The notes under the pieces were generated by a model, which did no database searches, was not told the DNA's origin, and saw nothing but the letters and a program-made list of their open reading frames with translations. A DNA stretch of 64,000 nt from Panonychus citri (taxonomy: Eukaryota > Arthropoda > Arachnida > Trombidiformes > Tetranychidae): assembly GCF_014898815.1 (NCBI RefSeq), contig NW_026515406.1, positions 496,001 through 560,000 of the forward strand, written 5' to 3'. Positions 34,758 to 49,700 of the stretch are shown piece after piece (position 1 is the stretch's first letter; the number at the start of each line of letters is the position of its first letter). A program made the translations under genes and the position numbers.

Positions 34758-37700
34758 ATGGAGGAAGAGATTCTTGTCTCATTATCATCTTCATCTTCAT
34801 CTTCATCATCATCCTCATCATCTTCTTCATCAATATCATCAGAACCACCATATTATCATCATGATGATAATGATGAATCAGAAGATTACATCTTTAAAAC
34901 AGTTAAATTTCGCTCTCATTCCAACCACCGACTAGAAGATGATTGCTCAGAATCAAGTCCAATGATACCACCTCAACCACCACCACTACCCACTCGTCCT
35001 CATACCCTAGCATTTGGATCAACAACAATAAGGACAACCGACATAGACTGTATCGGTCAAGGTCAATTATCACCATCACCATCATCATTATCATTATCAG
35101 CCATTGAGATGATTGATAAGACTCAAGAGGAGGAAGATGAAGATGAAGATGATGATGATGATTATCAATATAAGGTTAAAGATGCAAATAATACTATAGC
35201 CACAAACCCCATTGATCACCATTCTCAACCTCATCTATTTGATGCAAACAATAATAATAATAGTTCAATGGGTGGAACTGATTTAAGATCCGTTAAAATT
35301 AAAGTAAATGATTTAACACCATCAAGCTCACAAGAATTTATTGGCCCCACATTGGGTGGACGACGGACACCAGGAACCCCTTCAAGTTTAGTTAGTTCAA
35401 TCAGTGGGTCACCAGTAGCAACTCCTTCACCATTATCATCAACATCTCCCCCAGTACCACCAACAACCCCAACAGAAACAACAACAACAACAATAAACAC
35501 CAACAATTCACCAACACCCACGACCAATAACAGTGGCTGTCAAACGATAATCTCAACCATTGGTGGTACTACGGCCAAACGGTGTGCCAAGCGTAACGGT
35601 TTACCTTTATTGGCCAATAACCACCCCACTGGTAACAATAATAATACTAATCATAAGCACCATGACAATGAACCAATTCCTAGACGGAAAAGTTGGTCAT
35701 CAGCTACTGACCAATCATCTGGAATTAATCAAACCGATTTTAATGGTGATTCAATTAAAGGAAAAGGAAATGGACCACATAGAATGTATGTCAAATCAAT
35801 ATAATAATAATAACGATAAATTTATCATTAACTGTTACCATAAATCACAACAATCAACATAATACAACAACAATCAAAACAATAACTTTATTACAATTTA
35901 AGAAAAATTTTCCCCTCTTTTTTAAACATTTAGCTTATTAACGATACATAAATTTCACCAACTCTTACAATCATTACTATTGATTTAATCGTTGAAACAA
36001 TTAACGTTACAATTATGATTAATAATATTAATCACATTTTAAATTGAATGCATTTTTAGAGGTTATTTTTAATCATTAATAGATTAATATAATTTCATCA
36101 TAATCATTATATCATATTACCTAATTCATTATTCATATTGACAAATTCATTTAAATATGAAACAGTTTATTATTATCTTGATTGTAATCTAAATCCGTTG
36201 TAATTACTATTATATTTTAATCAACATCTTGATAAGATTTAATCTTTTAATCAGTTGATAATCAGGTGATTTGTTGGTTAGACTTAAATTGTTACCATCT
36301 TGGGTAATTGTTTCTGTGTTAATTGTTGATTAATTTGTTTTGTTTTTTTTTACTCAACAGAATCAGTTTATCAAGTTTAGATTCTGATCTTGAGGATACA
36401 TTTTATGATGCTCGAGAATCAGAATCTCCTAAAAAACGAGCCAACGATAAAGGTCAATCTTCAACAGCTGATAAACAGCAACAATTAACTAATTTCACCT
36501 TGACTCGATATTCATCAGCATCCGCATCTCGTCTAGATGATTTAGTTAATAATAGTGAATCGCTGAGTGGTGGTAGTCAAAGTCCAGAAAGTTTATTTGG
36601 TCATCAAACGCGAATCGCAATTTCATCAACCGATATCGTCCTTAACTCATCCTCATCTCCCAGTGGATCACCAGAATCTCAAATTAACGTGATCCCAATT
36701 GAAAAGCCGCGATCACTTTCAGCAAGTTCAAGTGAGACAATTTTCAAACCTAATCATCATAATTTAAGCTCAATTACTAGTCAACAACAACAAAAACCAC
36801 AACAACAATCAAATCGCATTTCAACCCAATCAACAATGTCCCATGGATGTGCTCGTAGTATGAATGATATAATGACCAGCACCGGAACCACCGATCGATG
36901 TCCATCACCTAAAAGTGGATCTAATTCATCTTCTCGTGAAAGTATCTCACCTCAATCAACAACAACAATCGGACAATCAACTGTTACCACAAGCTCTTCC
37001 AATCAAACCAAACATCACCATCCAATGAACACAATTAATCCTCAGATAATTAATAACACTCACACTTCCGCATCCTCTTCCTCATCTGATTCAAATTTTC
37101 TGGCTAATTGTAGACAGTTTTTAACCTCAACAACCAGTAAAATTATGCCCAATTCAACCCTCAAATCAAATCATCAACACTCACCCTCACATCATCCTCA
37201 TCCTCATCATCCTAATCATCATCCTCATCAATACCTGACTCCCCCTCGATCAACTTTACATAAATCAATATCAACTCCCTCCATTTTGGCTGCTCAAGAG
37301 GCGGCGGAGGAGCAATCAACGTCCCGGGAACGTAGAGATAAGTAAGTTAATTAACATGCAACTAATTTAATCATCATCTCAATTGGTTGTTAATTCAACT
37401 ATTTCAACTTTTCTTAGGCTCAAGGAAAAGTTTTCATTTTGATTATTATAATTGAGACAATTTAAGTTACGGTTTTATCACCAAGACGTTAAAAAAAGTT
37501 AATTGTTATCGTTTTTTTTTGTTTGTTGATTGACAATTTATATTAGATGAACATGTTTAAAATATAAACAATCAACATCTTAATAACTGGTGATTGATTT
37601 TAATATACTTTTTTTTATTGTAACAATTTATTTGTAACAATTAACTTTGACATTTTAAGTGACTACAGAAGTTGAATTAATTTAACCCTCAAACAATTAA

Positions 37701-40700
37701 CATCTAAATAATGTTGTTTTTGCTTAATTGTTGATCTTTTCAAACTAATTCAATGTTAATCACAATTTAGTTTTCACGGAGAAAAATAATTTCTGAAAAA
37801 TCCCAAATGAATTAATAATTAATTTAATTCATAAAAGTTAAATTGTTGAACTGATTAATATTTATAATTTCAACTAGAAAATCAATATTATCTAACATGT
37901 AGATTAATCAAAAATCAGTCAAGTTAATTGTTGATCAATTTGGTTTTTTAAATTACGATTTAATCTTCTCTATGGGTTAATTTTTGCAGGAACAAAATTA
38001 AAATTGATTGACATATTAATTAATCAGTTAATTGTGATTGAAATTGTAAATTGAATACTTTTTTTTACTCTACCGGACTTGAAATTTCAATAATGTATTC
38101 AATTAGTTTGCTAAATTATAATTTAACTCGTTGTAACAATTAACAGTAATTCAATTTGAAATTTTAAAACTCAACACCAAATGAAAGTTAATTATCATTA
38201 TTAATATTCAGAAATTAACTGGGAGTTTAATTAATCAAACAAATTGATTAATTAACTAATCAAAAAGTTAACAGTAAATTTTTTTTTCAGATTAACACTT
38301 TTTTTTATTTATTTATTGATTAAAATTAGTGAAAGTTAAGCAATTAGATTATCACCATCACAATTAGCCAAATGTTGAATGATTAATCATGATGAAGATG
38401 TAATCAAATGATTAATTGTAACTAAATCATTGTTCACATTGATTAACTTTTACAATTAACAAGAGGAACCAAAAAAAAACTAAATCAACATTTTTATTGC
38501 TTCCATTTTGTATATTTACCATTAAATCACCAAAGGGATGAAAACTCATCATCATTAAGATTGTTATCAATTTGATGATGATGATAATCAATAATTAATT
38601 ACTTAATCATCTGTAAGTTATCATTGACTTTCAACCTTGTCTATGATATTTAATCCTTACAGGTAATGATTATAATGATTACGTTTTGCTCACCTTGATA
38701 TAATATTAATACAAATCTTACACAATCTAATCATTCACCTTGTTTTCCCTGATTAAACTGTCACAATTTAATTAATAATTGATTTTATTGTCTTTGTTTT
38801 CTCAACGTTAACTTAATCATGAATACAAACGTCAATGTTTCAAGTGTTGATTGTTAATCTTTTACTGAAGAAAAAAAAAATAATAATTGAATCTCAGTTT
38901 CATGAATTAATCTCTCTTTTGAAACTTAATCCAATTTTTAATCAACTTAATTATTTGATAATATTGTTGTATAATTAATCTCTTAATTATTGTTTCTATT
39001 TCTTTCTTAATTGTTATCAGAAATTTATCCTACATCAGTAATCAAGAAAGTGACGATGAAAAGTCAATCTCAAAGAGGAAAAAAAGAGGAAGTTTATTTT
39101 TCCGAAAGAAACGAGTAAGTAGCTAATTAATTATTCTAATGATGATGATCATCATCATCATCATTTTTGTTATGATGATCGTAACTTCCTTCCGGTCAAT
39201 CAATCGGTTAACATTAAAAACCCACACACAATTGACCGTGATTCAAATGATGTCATTGACCCACAATAACAAAGAAAAATTTACTAATTAATCAAATCTC
39301 AATGTTTTAATTGTCTTTGATACACAGAAGGATAAAGATACAAAAAAGGTATCACCTCACCAATTTGTGTCCGTTTGCTATTCAATTGCTGCTCTCTGTG
39401 ATGTTTGTAAAAAAGCATTAGCCAATAAACCTGCCATTAAATGTGAAAGTAAGTGTATTACACTCACCTTAATCATCACTGACCAACTGACCAGTCAATA
39501 GATTAACTGATTACCTGTTGTATTAATCACTAATTTCTTTGCATCCTTAATTACCTCAGATTGTATGGTAACTGTTCATGATAGTTCATGTAAGGATCAG
39601 ATATTAGATTGCAATAAGTTTCGTCTTGCCAAGAAACCAAGTCACTTGGCATTGTCCACTAAAGACCGGACCATTTCACCAATGTTACAAGTTCCTCTGG
39701 GTAAGTTGACCATTTTCTCAATCTCTCTGTCTCTCTCAGTTTTTATTATTAGAATTCATTTCAAAATCAATAATTATCAATATATTGGTGCTTTTCTGAT
39801 GCATCTTTGCTTGAACTCTACTTCAATCACCAATAATTATGACCCTTGATTGCTTACCTTTGCTGACCATTATAATAATAACCTATTTTCATTTATCATC
39901 TGCATTTGAAATTGAATTATCATGGAAATAACTTAATTTGATTTTTTTTTCTTCACCTTTGCTATTATTTACCAAAAATGATGATAATTAATAAACAAAA
40001 AACTCATGACAATTAATTATCATGATACCTCCTAACCCATCAGGCCGACATCATTATCATCCTCTAAGAGGATTCCCATCTCTCCATGAATGTCCAGATA
40101 TGGAAGAGTTTCCTATTCCTATTGGTTTGTATCTCATCTGATATCTACAATTATTTTCAATTCAGTTCCATTCAATATCTTCCTGCATGATAATTAATTA
40201 ATTAACTGCAATGCAAATCCCATTTCATTCATTTCCAATGCATGACATTGACTCTTTTATTTCTGCATGATGATAATCGTCTTTTGATTTCCAAATCATA
40301 TTTTATCATTTTAAATTCAATTAATTGTAACTCATTAACTTTTTTTTCTGATTCATGCATGATTCATATATATATATTATATTTTACAATTTTACTGATT
40401 TTTCTCAATCGATTTGTTTTCATCATTTCCGCATCCGCCCCTTGCCTCATCCCTCATCTAGGATCAAATGGTAAATCATCATCTCCCACCTCATCGGTTA
40501 AGGATAAAAAACTCGGTGGATTTTGTAAAAGTCATCAATCATCATCTCACACTTTATCATCTTCCCATGACTCTCAGGGTATTACCTGTAAACCACCATC
40601 ATCATCATCACCCAGGTAAGTGATAAAATGAACAATTTGAAAACAATTTAAAAATCAACCAGATGAAACAACCAAGAAAACTAATGTTGTAAACAAAATA

Positions 40701-43700
40701 TTAGTAAGTAAGTTGAGTTTGAATGAATGAAGAAAATGATAATCTAAATTGATATATATTCCTATTGAGAGTCTCCTAATCAGTTCCACCCACCCTCATC
40801 TTATTCAGAGGGTGGTAATGTTTACCTGTAAGTCTGAATTGTATCTGTGAGTGTCTCTCCCTTTAATCATAATTTAATAATCAAACTTGTCTGATTATTA
40901 ATATTAACTCAGACTAGATATTTGAATGGTTCATTACTAATCCAAGCCCGGTGAAAATACTCATAGTAAAGGTCATCGATTAATAATATGAATATTATCA
41001 TGAGAATCCTTGTCTTGCATCATCTTGATCCTCTTCTTGATCCTCTATCATCTTATTTGTCCTCTTTTCATGTTATTGATCAATTTCATTTTCATCTCCA
41101 AAGGGAAACTTGGATTTTCATCAATGATTCAACTTGACAAGAATTAATATCCGCTGTGTTTTCTTACCATTTCACTCAATTCAAGATCTATTATATTAAT
41201 TCATGATGAATACCCTGAATAACTTTGAAACTTTCCAGTTGAATAAATTTACTTGAGCATTTCCAATCCTCTCTCTTCATTTTCTTACCTTTACCATTCC
41301 CTGTGAATAAACTTTGATGCTTTTTTAATGAGACTTTAAAATCAAAGGTTAATTAAAACTTGCAAGTGATGATTAAAATTTTGCACAATTTAATTGTCTC
41401 TTAATTACAATCAACTCTTTCTTTTTCAACTGATTAGCATTAATCGTAAATCATACACACCAAGTGGCTATTCACAATGGAGGCGAGTTGCCACCAAATT
41501 GGGTGTTAAGTGAGTTTTACAATTAACTCTTTCTACTAATTGTTGTTAATTGTTGCTCGTTATATTAACTTTTACTTTTGTTTTTCACAACAAACCTTTG
41601 CCTGTTTCAATATAATCCACTGATTGTTGATTAGATTTTTTTTTATGTTTGTTAATTGTGATAATATTTCAACTTGACAATTTATTTCTATCACGTTCAT
41701 TATTAACAGTTAATCTATTGTCCTAATTGTCGTTAACTTTTTCAATTGAAAAAATTGAAAAGTAAATTTAAAAAAATTAGGTAACATGATCTTGTATCTC
41801 TGATTGATTTAATTCAAATGAATTTTGATAACTATTGATTCAGTCAATCAATTGATTTTCATTTATATACTTGATTTGAATTGTTGGTAATCTAGTAATC
41901 GGATCTTGTTCAATTGTATTGACCTCGATTCACATCCGATCAATCAATCAATTCAATCATGATTATGATCATCTTCATGTGTAAATATTTTGGTGAAATT
42001 TTTTTCTTCACAATCAACTTAATCGTCTAATAAAACATTTGATTACGATCAAATCAGTTGATCTATTGATTGGAAAAATCTTATTGTTTTAACACTGATT
42101 ACTTTAGATATTAATTAAAATAATTGTCAGCCCGATATCATGGAAAGTTAATCAACATTTTCCACGAAAAATAAAACTCATCTAATTATCTGTTTCCTTC
42201 AAATTGATCCTTGCATTTCCTATGTAATTTTGTCTACCTATTTGTTGGGAGGAAGTTAATTGTTTACCTTTTTTCATTAGCAACTAAATTTCTGGTATCC
42301 TGTTTAATCAAAATCAAAATGAGATTAATCAGCTAATCTGATTGTACACCTTGTTTTAGTTATAAAAGCTCACTGATTGTCTTGATGAAAAAATCAACGT
42401 AATTTGATTTTAATCTGGTTTAGAGTTTAATCTAAAAAAATTAACCAATGGTTGATTCAATACTTATAAAGTTCATGATTTATAAATCGTTAGTCTGTTA
42501 ATCTATGCTACTGATGATTATGATTAACCTAATTCATTAGTCGACTAAATGAAAAAGTAAAATGGTCAATAGAAAACAAAAAAAAACTTGACCATCCAAC
42601 TGATCAATCTAATGGTGAATCTTGTAAGTCTTTACAAAAGTAAATCCCAAGGAAAAAAAGTGATACAAGTAACATAGGGGTGGTCAGTAGTGGTCAGTGG
42701 TGTAGATGAAAATATCCACCAATCTTAACACTAGATTACTCCCTTAAGTCATCTTTACTTTTCTCTGATTGTTATTTCATCTCTCTCTCAGAATAGCCAC
42801 CATATCATGAGAATTGATTGAAAATGATAATAACTTATATATAAATCATTTCTCTTTCATTTTGTTCATCTAATCTTCAAATTATTTCAAGATGATCGAT
42901 CCAATGTTTTTGTTATTGTTTTTATATCTTAAATGTCAAAATCTTAATTGGTCAAAAGAATTATTCTCAAGACTCATAACTGTAAATAACTTTCAGTCTA
43001 CAACATTTTCCATGGTAAATATTGAGACATTAATGATAGCATCATATTACATGTTTGCTAACCACCAGCATCATCATCATAATCATCATCTTCATCTTCT
43101 TGCTCTTTTCTTAAAGTAAATCTATTAATAACAATTTGTTAGTAATAATTCATAATCCAATTTTCTGTTATACTTTTGATTAACTATACCAACTTATTGG
43201 GTGAATATGAGATTTTAACATGACTAGTTATTGATTATTAAGATACATCAATATTTATCTTTCTCAATCGTTGAATGAATCAAGAAAAAAAATATTAAAA
43301 TAATCAATGAATTATTCATTTTGATTGTTGATATTGTTAAATCAACTTGTTGTTGTTACTTTTGATCATGAGTATGATTGAATTTTACATGATCCTCATC
43401 ATCTCAATATACAATTGACAAAAGTTGATAAGTTAATTTAATCTGATACAATTGTTAAAATATTGAATATGAAAAACACAACAACTGATTTTGGTTTTAT
43501 GATGACGATGATGATGATCAGCTGATTCTTACAAATTGATTCAACATGACAAGTTAAAGATGAAGATAATAATAATTATTAAGATGATGATTCTGATAAT
43601 AAATAATCATGTTTATCTATTTTATGATCATCTTTCCTGGAAGATAAACTAATCGAAACTAATATTTCTCTTTGAAAAAGTTTCTCCCTCAATCGAAAGT

Positions 43701-46700
43701 CTCAATTTTCTCTCACTTCCTTACCATCATCCTCATCTTCATCATCATCTCAATGTAACTTCCTCTGGGACCAGAGATGATATCGTCCCAGGTACATGAT
43801 ATTAACTCTTTCTATCTTCAACTGGATTTGATGATGATAAAAATGAAGATAATATTAGATCAATTGATTGGAAAAGAGTGAGAGAGAATCATCAAGTTGG
43901 TTTCCATGTTTATCTTATTCTCATCTTATATTATCTTCCATCATCATCATTATTTATCATTATCACCACCAACACCTCATCCTCCATCACAACCACTACT
44001 ATAACCATGATGATAATCATGTTAATCATAATAATCAACATTATCATCATCTAAATCAATTACAACTTGCAGTTATCTTGTATACCACTATTACTTATAG
44101 TAAACAAAAATTAACCGTTAATTTGATTATCGTAATCAAAGTTAATTTTGTCCTTCACATGTTTATTTATAAAGTTGATTGTTACAGTTAAAACCTTTCA
44201 AGTTGGTTAATTAATTTAATGGTTTATTATTATTAATTTTGTGATTATAATACAATCAGTTTACATTAATTAAACTGAAACTGTGGAAAAAGGATTCTGA
44301 TTGTTTTTCTTGATCAACCAGAATATAACTCTGATTATCTTAATCATCCAAACCAATTTGTTCAATTAACAATAAACTTTGATTATTATTATTAATATTA
44401 TCTATTTGATTGTAGTAATTACTGTAAGATAGTTAATTAAATTTACTTACCAAGTAAATCTAACTAATCAATTTTCCAAGTTAATCTAAGGTCTAAAAAA
44501 AGAAACTTTTTTTTTCTCACTTATGTAACATTACATTTAGGAAATAATATTTACTCAGTCAACTCAGAACTTTTTTTTCTTCTCATCTTAACCAAAGGTT
44601 AATTCAGTTTTTCCCATGATAACGATGAAGATATAATTTTGATAATCTTTTCCCTTGAACATTCATGTAAATATATTTGTATCACTGAATGAATGGTGAC
44701 CAATTATTAGAGTGGCAAAGTTTATTCAGACTGACAGATTATATTAGATGAGATTAATTGAATCAACATGAAATTTGAAGAAACCTTTCAATTTATCAAG
44801 ATAATCATTTGAATGGATTAACGGAAGATGAAACATTGATCATTGATTGCGAAAAAAACAATGTTAATTAAATACTTACATTGAGGTTTACTATTTATCT
44901 CTATGAGTAAGTGTTTACATTATGATATATACACACTCACACAAACTTACATGTCGCCTTGATGGTAATGATGATGATGAAGATAAGGATGAGGATGAAG
45001 ATGAAGATGAGGATTGTCATTGACATGAATTGCAATGAACAACAACAAGAAACTGTCAACCATGATGTTCATTTTTCAGGTTTATATTTATTTTAGATTG
45101 AATCTGTTTAGCATTTTGTTTTACTTCGTCATCTTTACAAACCGTTTTTAGGACATTTTCCAAGAAATTTAACTCTCATCTTCATCTCTTCATCTTCATC
45201 ATCATCTTTTTTTCAAGATTACTAAGGTTTTCCTTTCAGCCATTATCTTAATTCTCATTTTCTTCCTGAATATGATTTTCATGAGAGTCGATGTCACACT
45301 GAGGTGTAACTAAACTTAACTGCTTTTTGTTGAATCTTTTCTGGAATCTTTACAGTTTTATCATCATCTTCATCCTCATCCTCATCCTCATCATTTCCAG
45401 TCTCTCTCTCTCTCTCTCCATTAATGCCTATCAACTGGTTTCTATCAATTCAAACAATTGTGACTCTCTGCTTTTTGTTTCAAATGTTAGATTTTCAAAT
45501 TTTTACTAATTAGTTTTACTCATTTCTTGGTGTGACTCATCACTACAATTAAATTAATTCAGTTAAATTAAAGATCTCCCTCTGATTTGATCAATACTTT
45601 ATTGACAGTTAATTATGTTTAATTTTATTCAATCTTATTGTGATTTTACTGAAACTTAACAGTTTAAGTTGTAAACTTTTTGTTGATCAACTGTTACAAT
45701 TAATTTGGATAATCAACTGGATTAAGGATTATACTAAGTGATTTAATTATTACCAGGATTTATATATTTAATTGTTTACTTTTTAAAATTTGGATTAATC
45801 AATTTCCATTCTGAATAAATTTGGTCTCTCAACGATAATCATCTATGGTGATTTATGAGTAATATTGAGTTAATTGTTCACTTTTTAGTTTGTATTCATG
45901 TTGATTAACCTTAAAAATTGAGATTCAATTAACTTTAGGAAATCAATGTTAACAACAATTAACAACTCATTTAACCATCAACAATCAGTGAACCACAAAT
46001 CAACTGATTCTAATACAATCTGAATGTTACTGTGATAATGATCAAAATCTAATTGTCACTACAATTAACTGTTCACCTTCATTATTGTTATCACAATCAA
46101 TGGATTTAATTGCAACACCGTAACCTTTTTATCATTTGAATTAATCAAGTATAATCAACTAATCACTATCCTTTAGTATTGGTTTAAATTACATTGCATG
46201 TGTGTTGTTAACTGTAAATAAATTGTACTGCAAGTTAACAATTAACTTTGCATGTGTTAATTGCAAACCGTTATTAGAATGACAATTAACTAATCATCAA
46301 CATGATGAACATGAGATAATCATATCTAATGTTATAATTGTTTATCAATTACTTTTTTTTGTTTCTGCCTGTGATTTTTATTATTATTTGAATAATTGCA
46401 TTGAAGTTGCACGAACTAAATTAAATTTAATTGTGTTGATTGAAAATTGATCATTTTAATCAAGATTTTTTCCTTTCGTCTTCATTATAACAACAGCAAA
46501 GTCATTTGTGAGGACAAGGAACTGGACACTGGTGAGGATGGACACAGCAAGTAAGTTGGAAAAAAAGAGTAACAATTAATTAACTCTTCTAATGAACAAT
46601 TAAAAACCTTTAATTAGCATGGTTGAGACTAATTCTGGTTCAATGGAGTCACTTGATGAAGGAGTTGCCGAAATAATTACCTCTGAATTTGAAGATGATT

Positions 46701-49700
46701 TAATATTGAGGCTTCTGGATGATGAACCAGAATCCTGGAACAATACAGTTGATAAAAAGGTAATTAAACTAATGAACAATCAATCAAATTAGTCATTGAT
46801 TAAGAATATAATCCAATATAATTGTAATGATATTAATTTCTTGGTATAATCATGATGATTACCTTGAGATATGAAACTGATTAGTTTGATGATTTTTTTG
46901 ATATTTTCCGATTCTCTTCCGGACTTTTCAAGATAAATGATCATCATTTTGATGACAATTTAACTTTTATTATCATTGATTATTGACCATGTTGATTACC
47001 CTGATTATTATGTATTCTCATTGAATCGATTACCTTTGATTGTTGATGTTCATTATATTGTTATTATTATTCATTATTCAGGTTCTCAAACGATTAAAGG
47101 AAAAGGACATCAGACGACAAGAGGTTATTCATGGTAAGCATTTTATTATCATTTGGAATCTCAATTATCAACCACTTCCCACTCTCCTAAGACTTTTACT
47201 CCATATACATCAATGGTTACACTACCTTTTGACCCAATTGTTTGACCAATGATAATTGACTTTATACCCAGGAACCTGAGCCTGAATCTCAATCTATTGT
47301 GTCCCTTTTTTTGTATTCACCATGATAATGATGATAACACACACACACACAACATGGATGATATTCAATGGACTTGAAATTAATTTCTTACTTTTACTCT
47401 TACTTTTTTTTATCTTTTCTTTTCTTTCTTGGCTTCACATCCTCTTCTCTTTCGTATCATCATTCTTATCATCCTCATCTCTTTTTTTTTGCATATCTTG
47501 ATTGTGCTTCTCTCTCAGAGCTAATAATAACGGAAAAGCACCATTGCCTAACCCTTAAGATCATGCAAAAGATTTATGCTCAGGGTATGATTAAGGAATT
47601 ACATATGACCAAAGACATGGTGGAAAGGATATTCCCCTGTTTGGAGGATCTTCTTGAGACTCACCTCACATTCCTGAAAAAGTTACGTGAAAGACAATCT
47701 CTCGATTCTGTAATCGATAGTATTGGAGACATCATCTTACAACAGGTAAAGTTCAGACTCAGAATGTCCATCTAATGAGTAACATGATTCCAATTGAATT
47801 TCTCTTGTTAAAATGATGAACAAAATTGAAAGAGAAAAAAAAATTTTTTTTTTCCTTTTCGTTTATTCCCTTATCCAATCAATTCCTAAATTATCCTTTA
47901 AATTGGTTACATGGTTTTAATTGTTATTCTTGTTGTTATTGATGTTATTTGGATGAGTTCATCTCTGATGAAATTTCATTTCTTTCTCATAAATATGAAC
48001 CGTTATTTTCATCATCAGATGATAAAGATGACAATGATTGATCATCTCGATTCACTGAGATGATTTTAACTTTTCAAATAAATTGTGATTCTTTCCTATT
48101 TATGTTATATCTTGTTACCAAACTAAATATTAACTTTTAATTTTTTTTTTCTTTTGATTATCTTGGATTATCTTAACTCTTACTGGATTAATGATGAAAA
48201 TGATCAGTTTTCCGGATCAAATGGTGAACAATTAAGAAATTGTTATGGTCAATTTTGTAGTCAACATAAAGAAGCACTCTCATTGTATAAAGATATCCTA
48301 AAGACTGATAGAAAATTCCAAACTTTTATCAAAGTAAGTGATTAACAATTAGTATGATTAACGAGATAATCATGGTGATGATGATGATGATCAATCCTAA
48401 TCTTAATCTACACATGAACATTTCCAACCTTTGAGGTCAAGGTTAATACATAGAGATTAACATATTCAACATGGTAAACAAACATTATCAAGTTACAGTT
48501 ATTTACTTTAAATCTAGAAAGTAGGTGAACATCATCACCATCATCAAAGTTAATCCTTGAATTTTTTTAATCACTTTGTTTACTCATCATTCTGATTTTT
48601 AATCAATTGCTTATCTTAATTGTCAACAGAAATGCAGTGCAAAACCATTATGTAAAACCAGGGGTATTCCTGAATGTATTTTACTTGTAACTCAACGTAT
48701 AACTAAGTATCCATTGTTAATTGATTCCTTATTGAAAGTAACCAAAGGTATGGACAATTTATATTAGTTGAGACTTGTTTTAATTGTTATAATCTAATTG
48801 TTGTTGTTGGTCTTTATTTTATTTTATTTTTTTTAGATACAAAGTGTGATTATCTTGACTTGAGAGATGCTCTGAGACATATTAAGGATGTTATCAATCG
48901 AGTTGATGCTCAGGTCGCTGAAAAGGAAAAGGAAATTCGTTTACTTGAGATTTATAACAAAATCGATGCTAAATCGACAACTTTGTATAGAGGGAAAAAG
49001 TTTCGAAAATCTGATCTTCTTTCAAATAATCGTAAATTACGACATGAGGCCAATATTTCATGGAAATCAGCTCGTGGTAAAATTATCGATGTGGTCGCTG
49101 TTGTTTTGTCTGATGTTATCATTTTACTTCAAGAAAACAATCAAAAGTATCATTTCTGTTCATTAGATAATAAGGTGAGTCTTTAATTCATCACCTTATA
49201 TAATCATCATCAGTTAATCATCTTAAAAGATTGACCTTATTTCATGATAATAAGATGTTTTTGTTTCCTTTACTCTTGTTATTTCAGTGAAAGTTTCAGA
49301 TTCTTGTCTGAATTTATTCAGAATTTACTGTTATAACAAACTGTCAAACATAATCTAACAACATGGCTCATTAATTAAATCTCATTAATGATCAAGATTG
49401 TTAAGAAAATGAAATACTTTGCCTTACCATGAATACGCATTAACCATTCCTTTGAAATATTCAGTTTCTCTCTCTCTCTCTCATCATCATCATTATCTGA
49501 TTATCAGATGTAAGAAAAATCGTCTTAATCATCATCATCATCATCATCTTTTCTTATCCCTAACCTTTCAACTGTGTCTCTTTTATCATCCTCCTCTTTT
49601 CACTGAAAATAAAAACCCTGAACAATATCAAACTGAAACTTCATGATCCCTTTTGATCATTATTTCATCTTTGTATTATCTTACATCTTCATCATTATTA

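Noticed and set aside
43868..44191. His/Ile/Tyr-rich 107-codon frame in the large RhoGEF intron
   Set aside because: Low-complexity product of ATC arrays, no family match, inside an intron.
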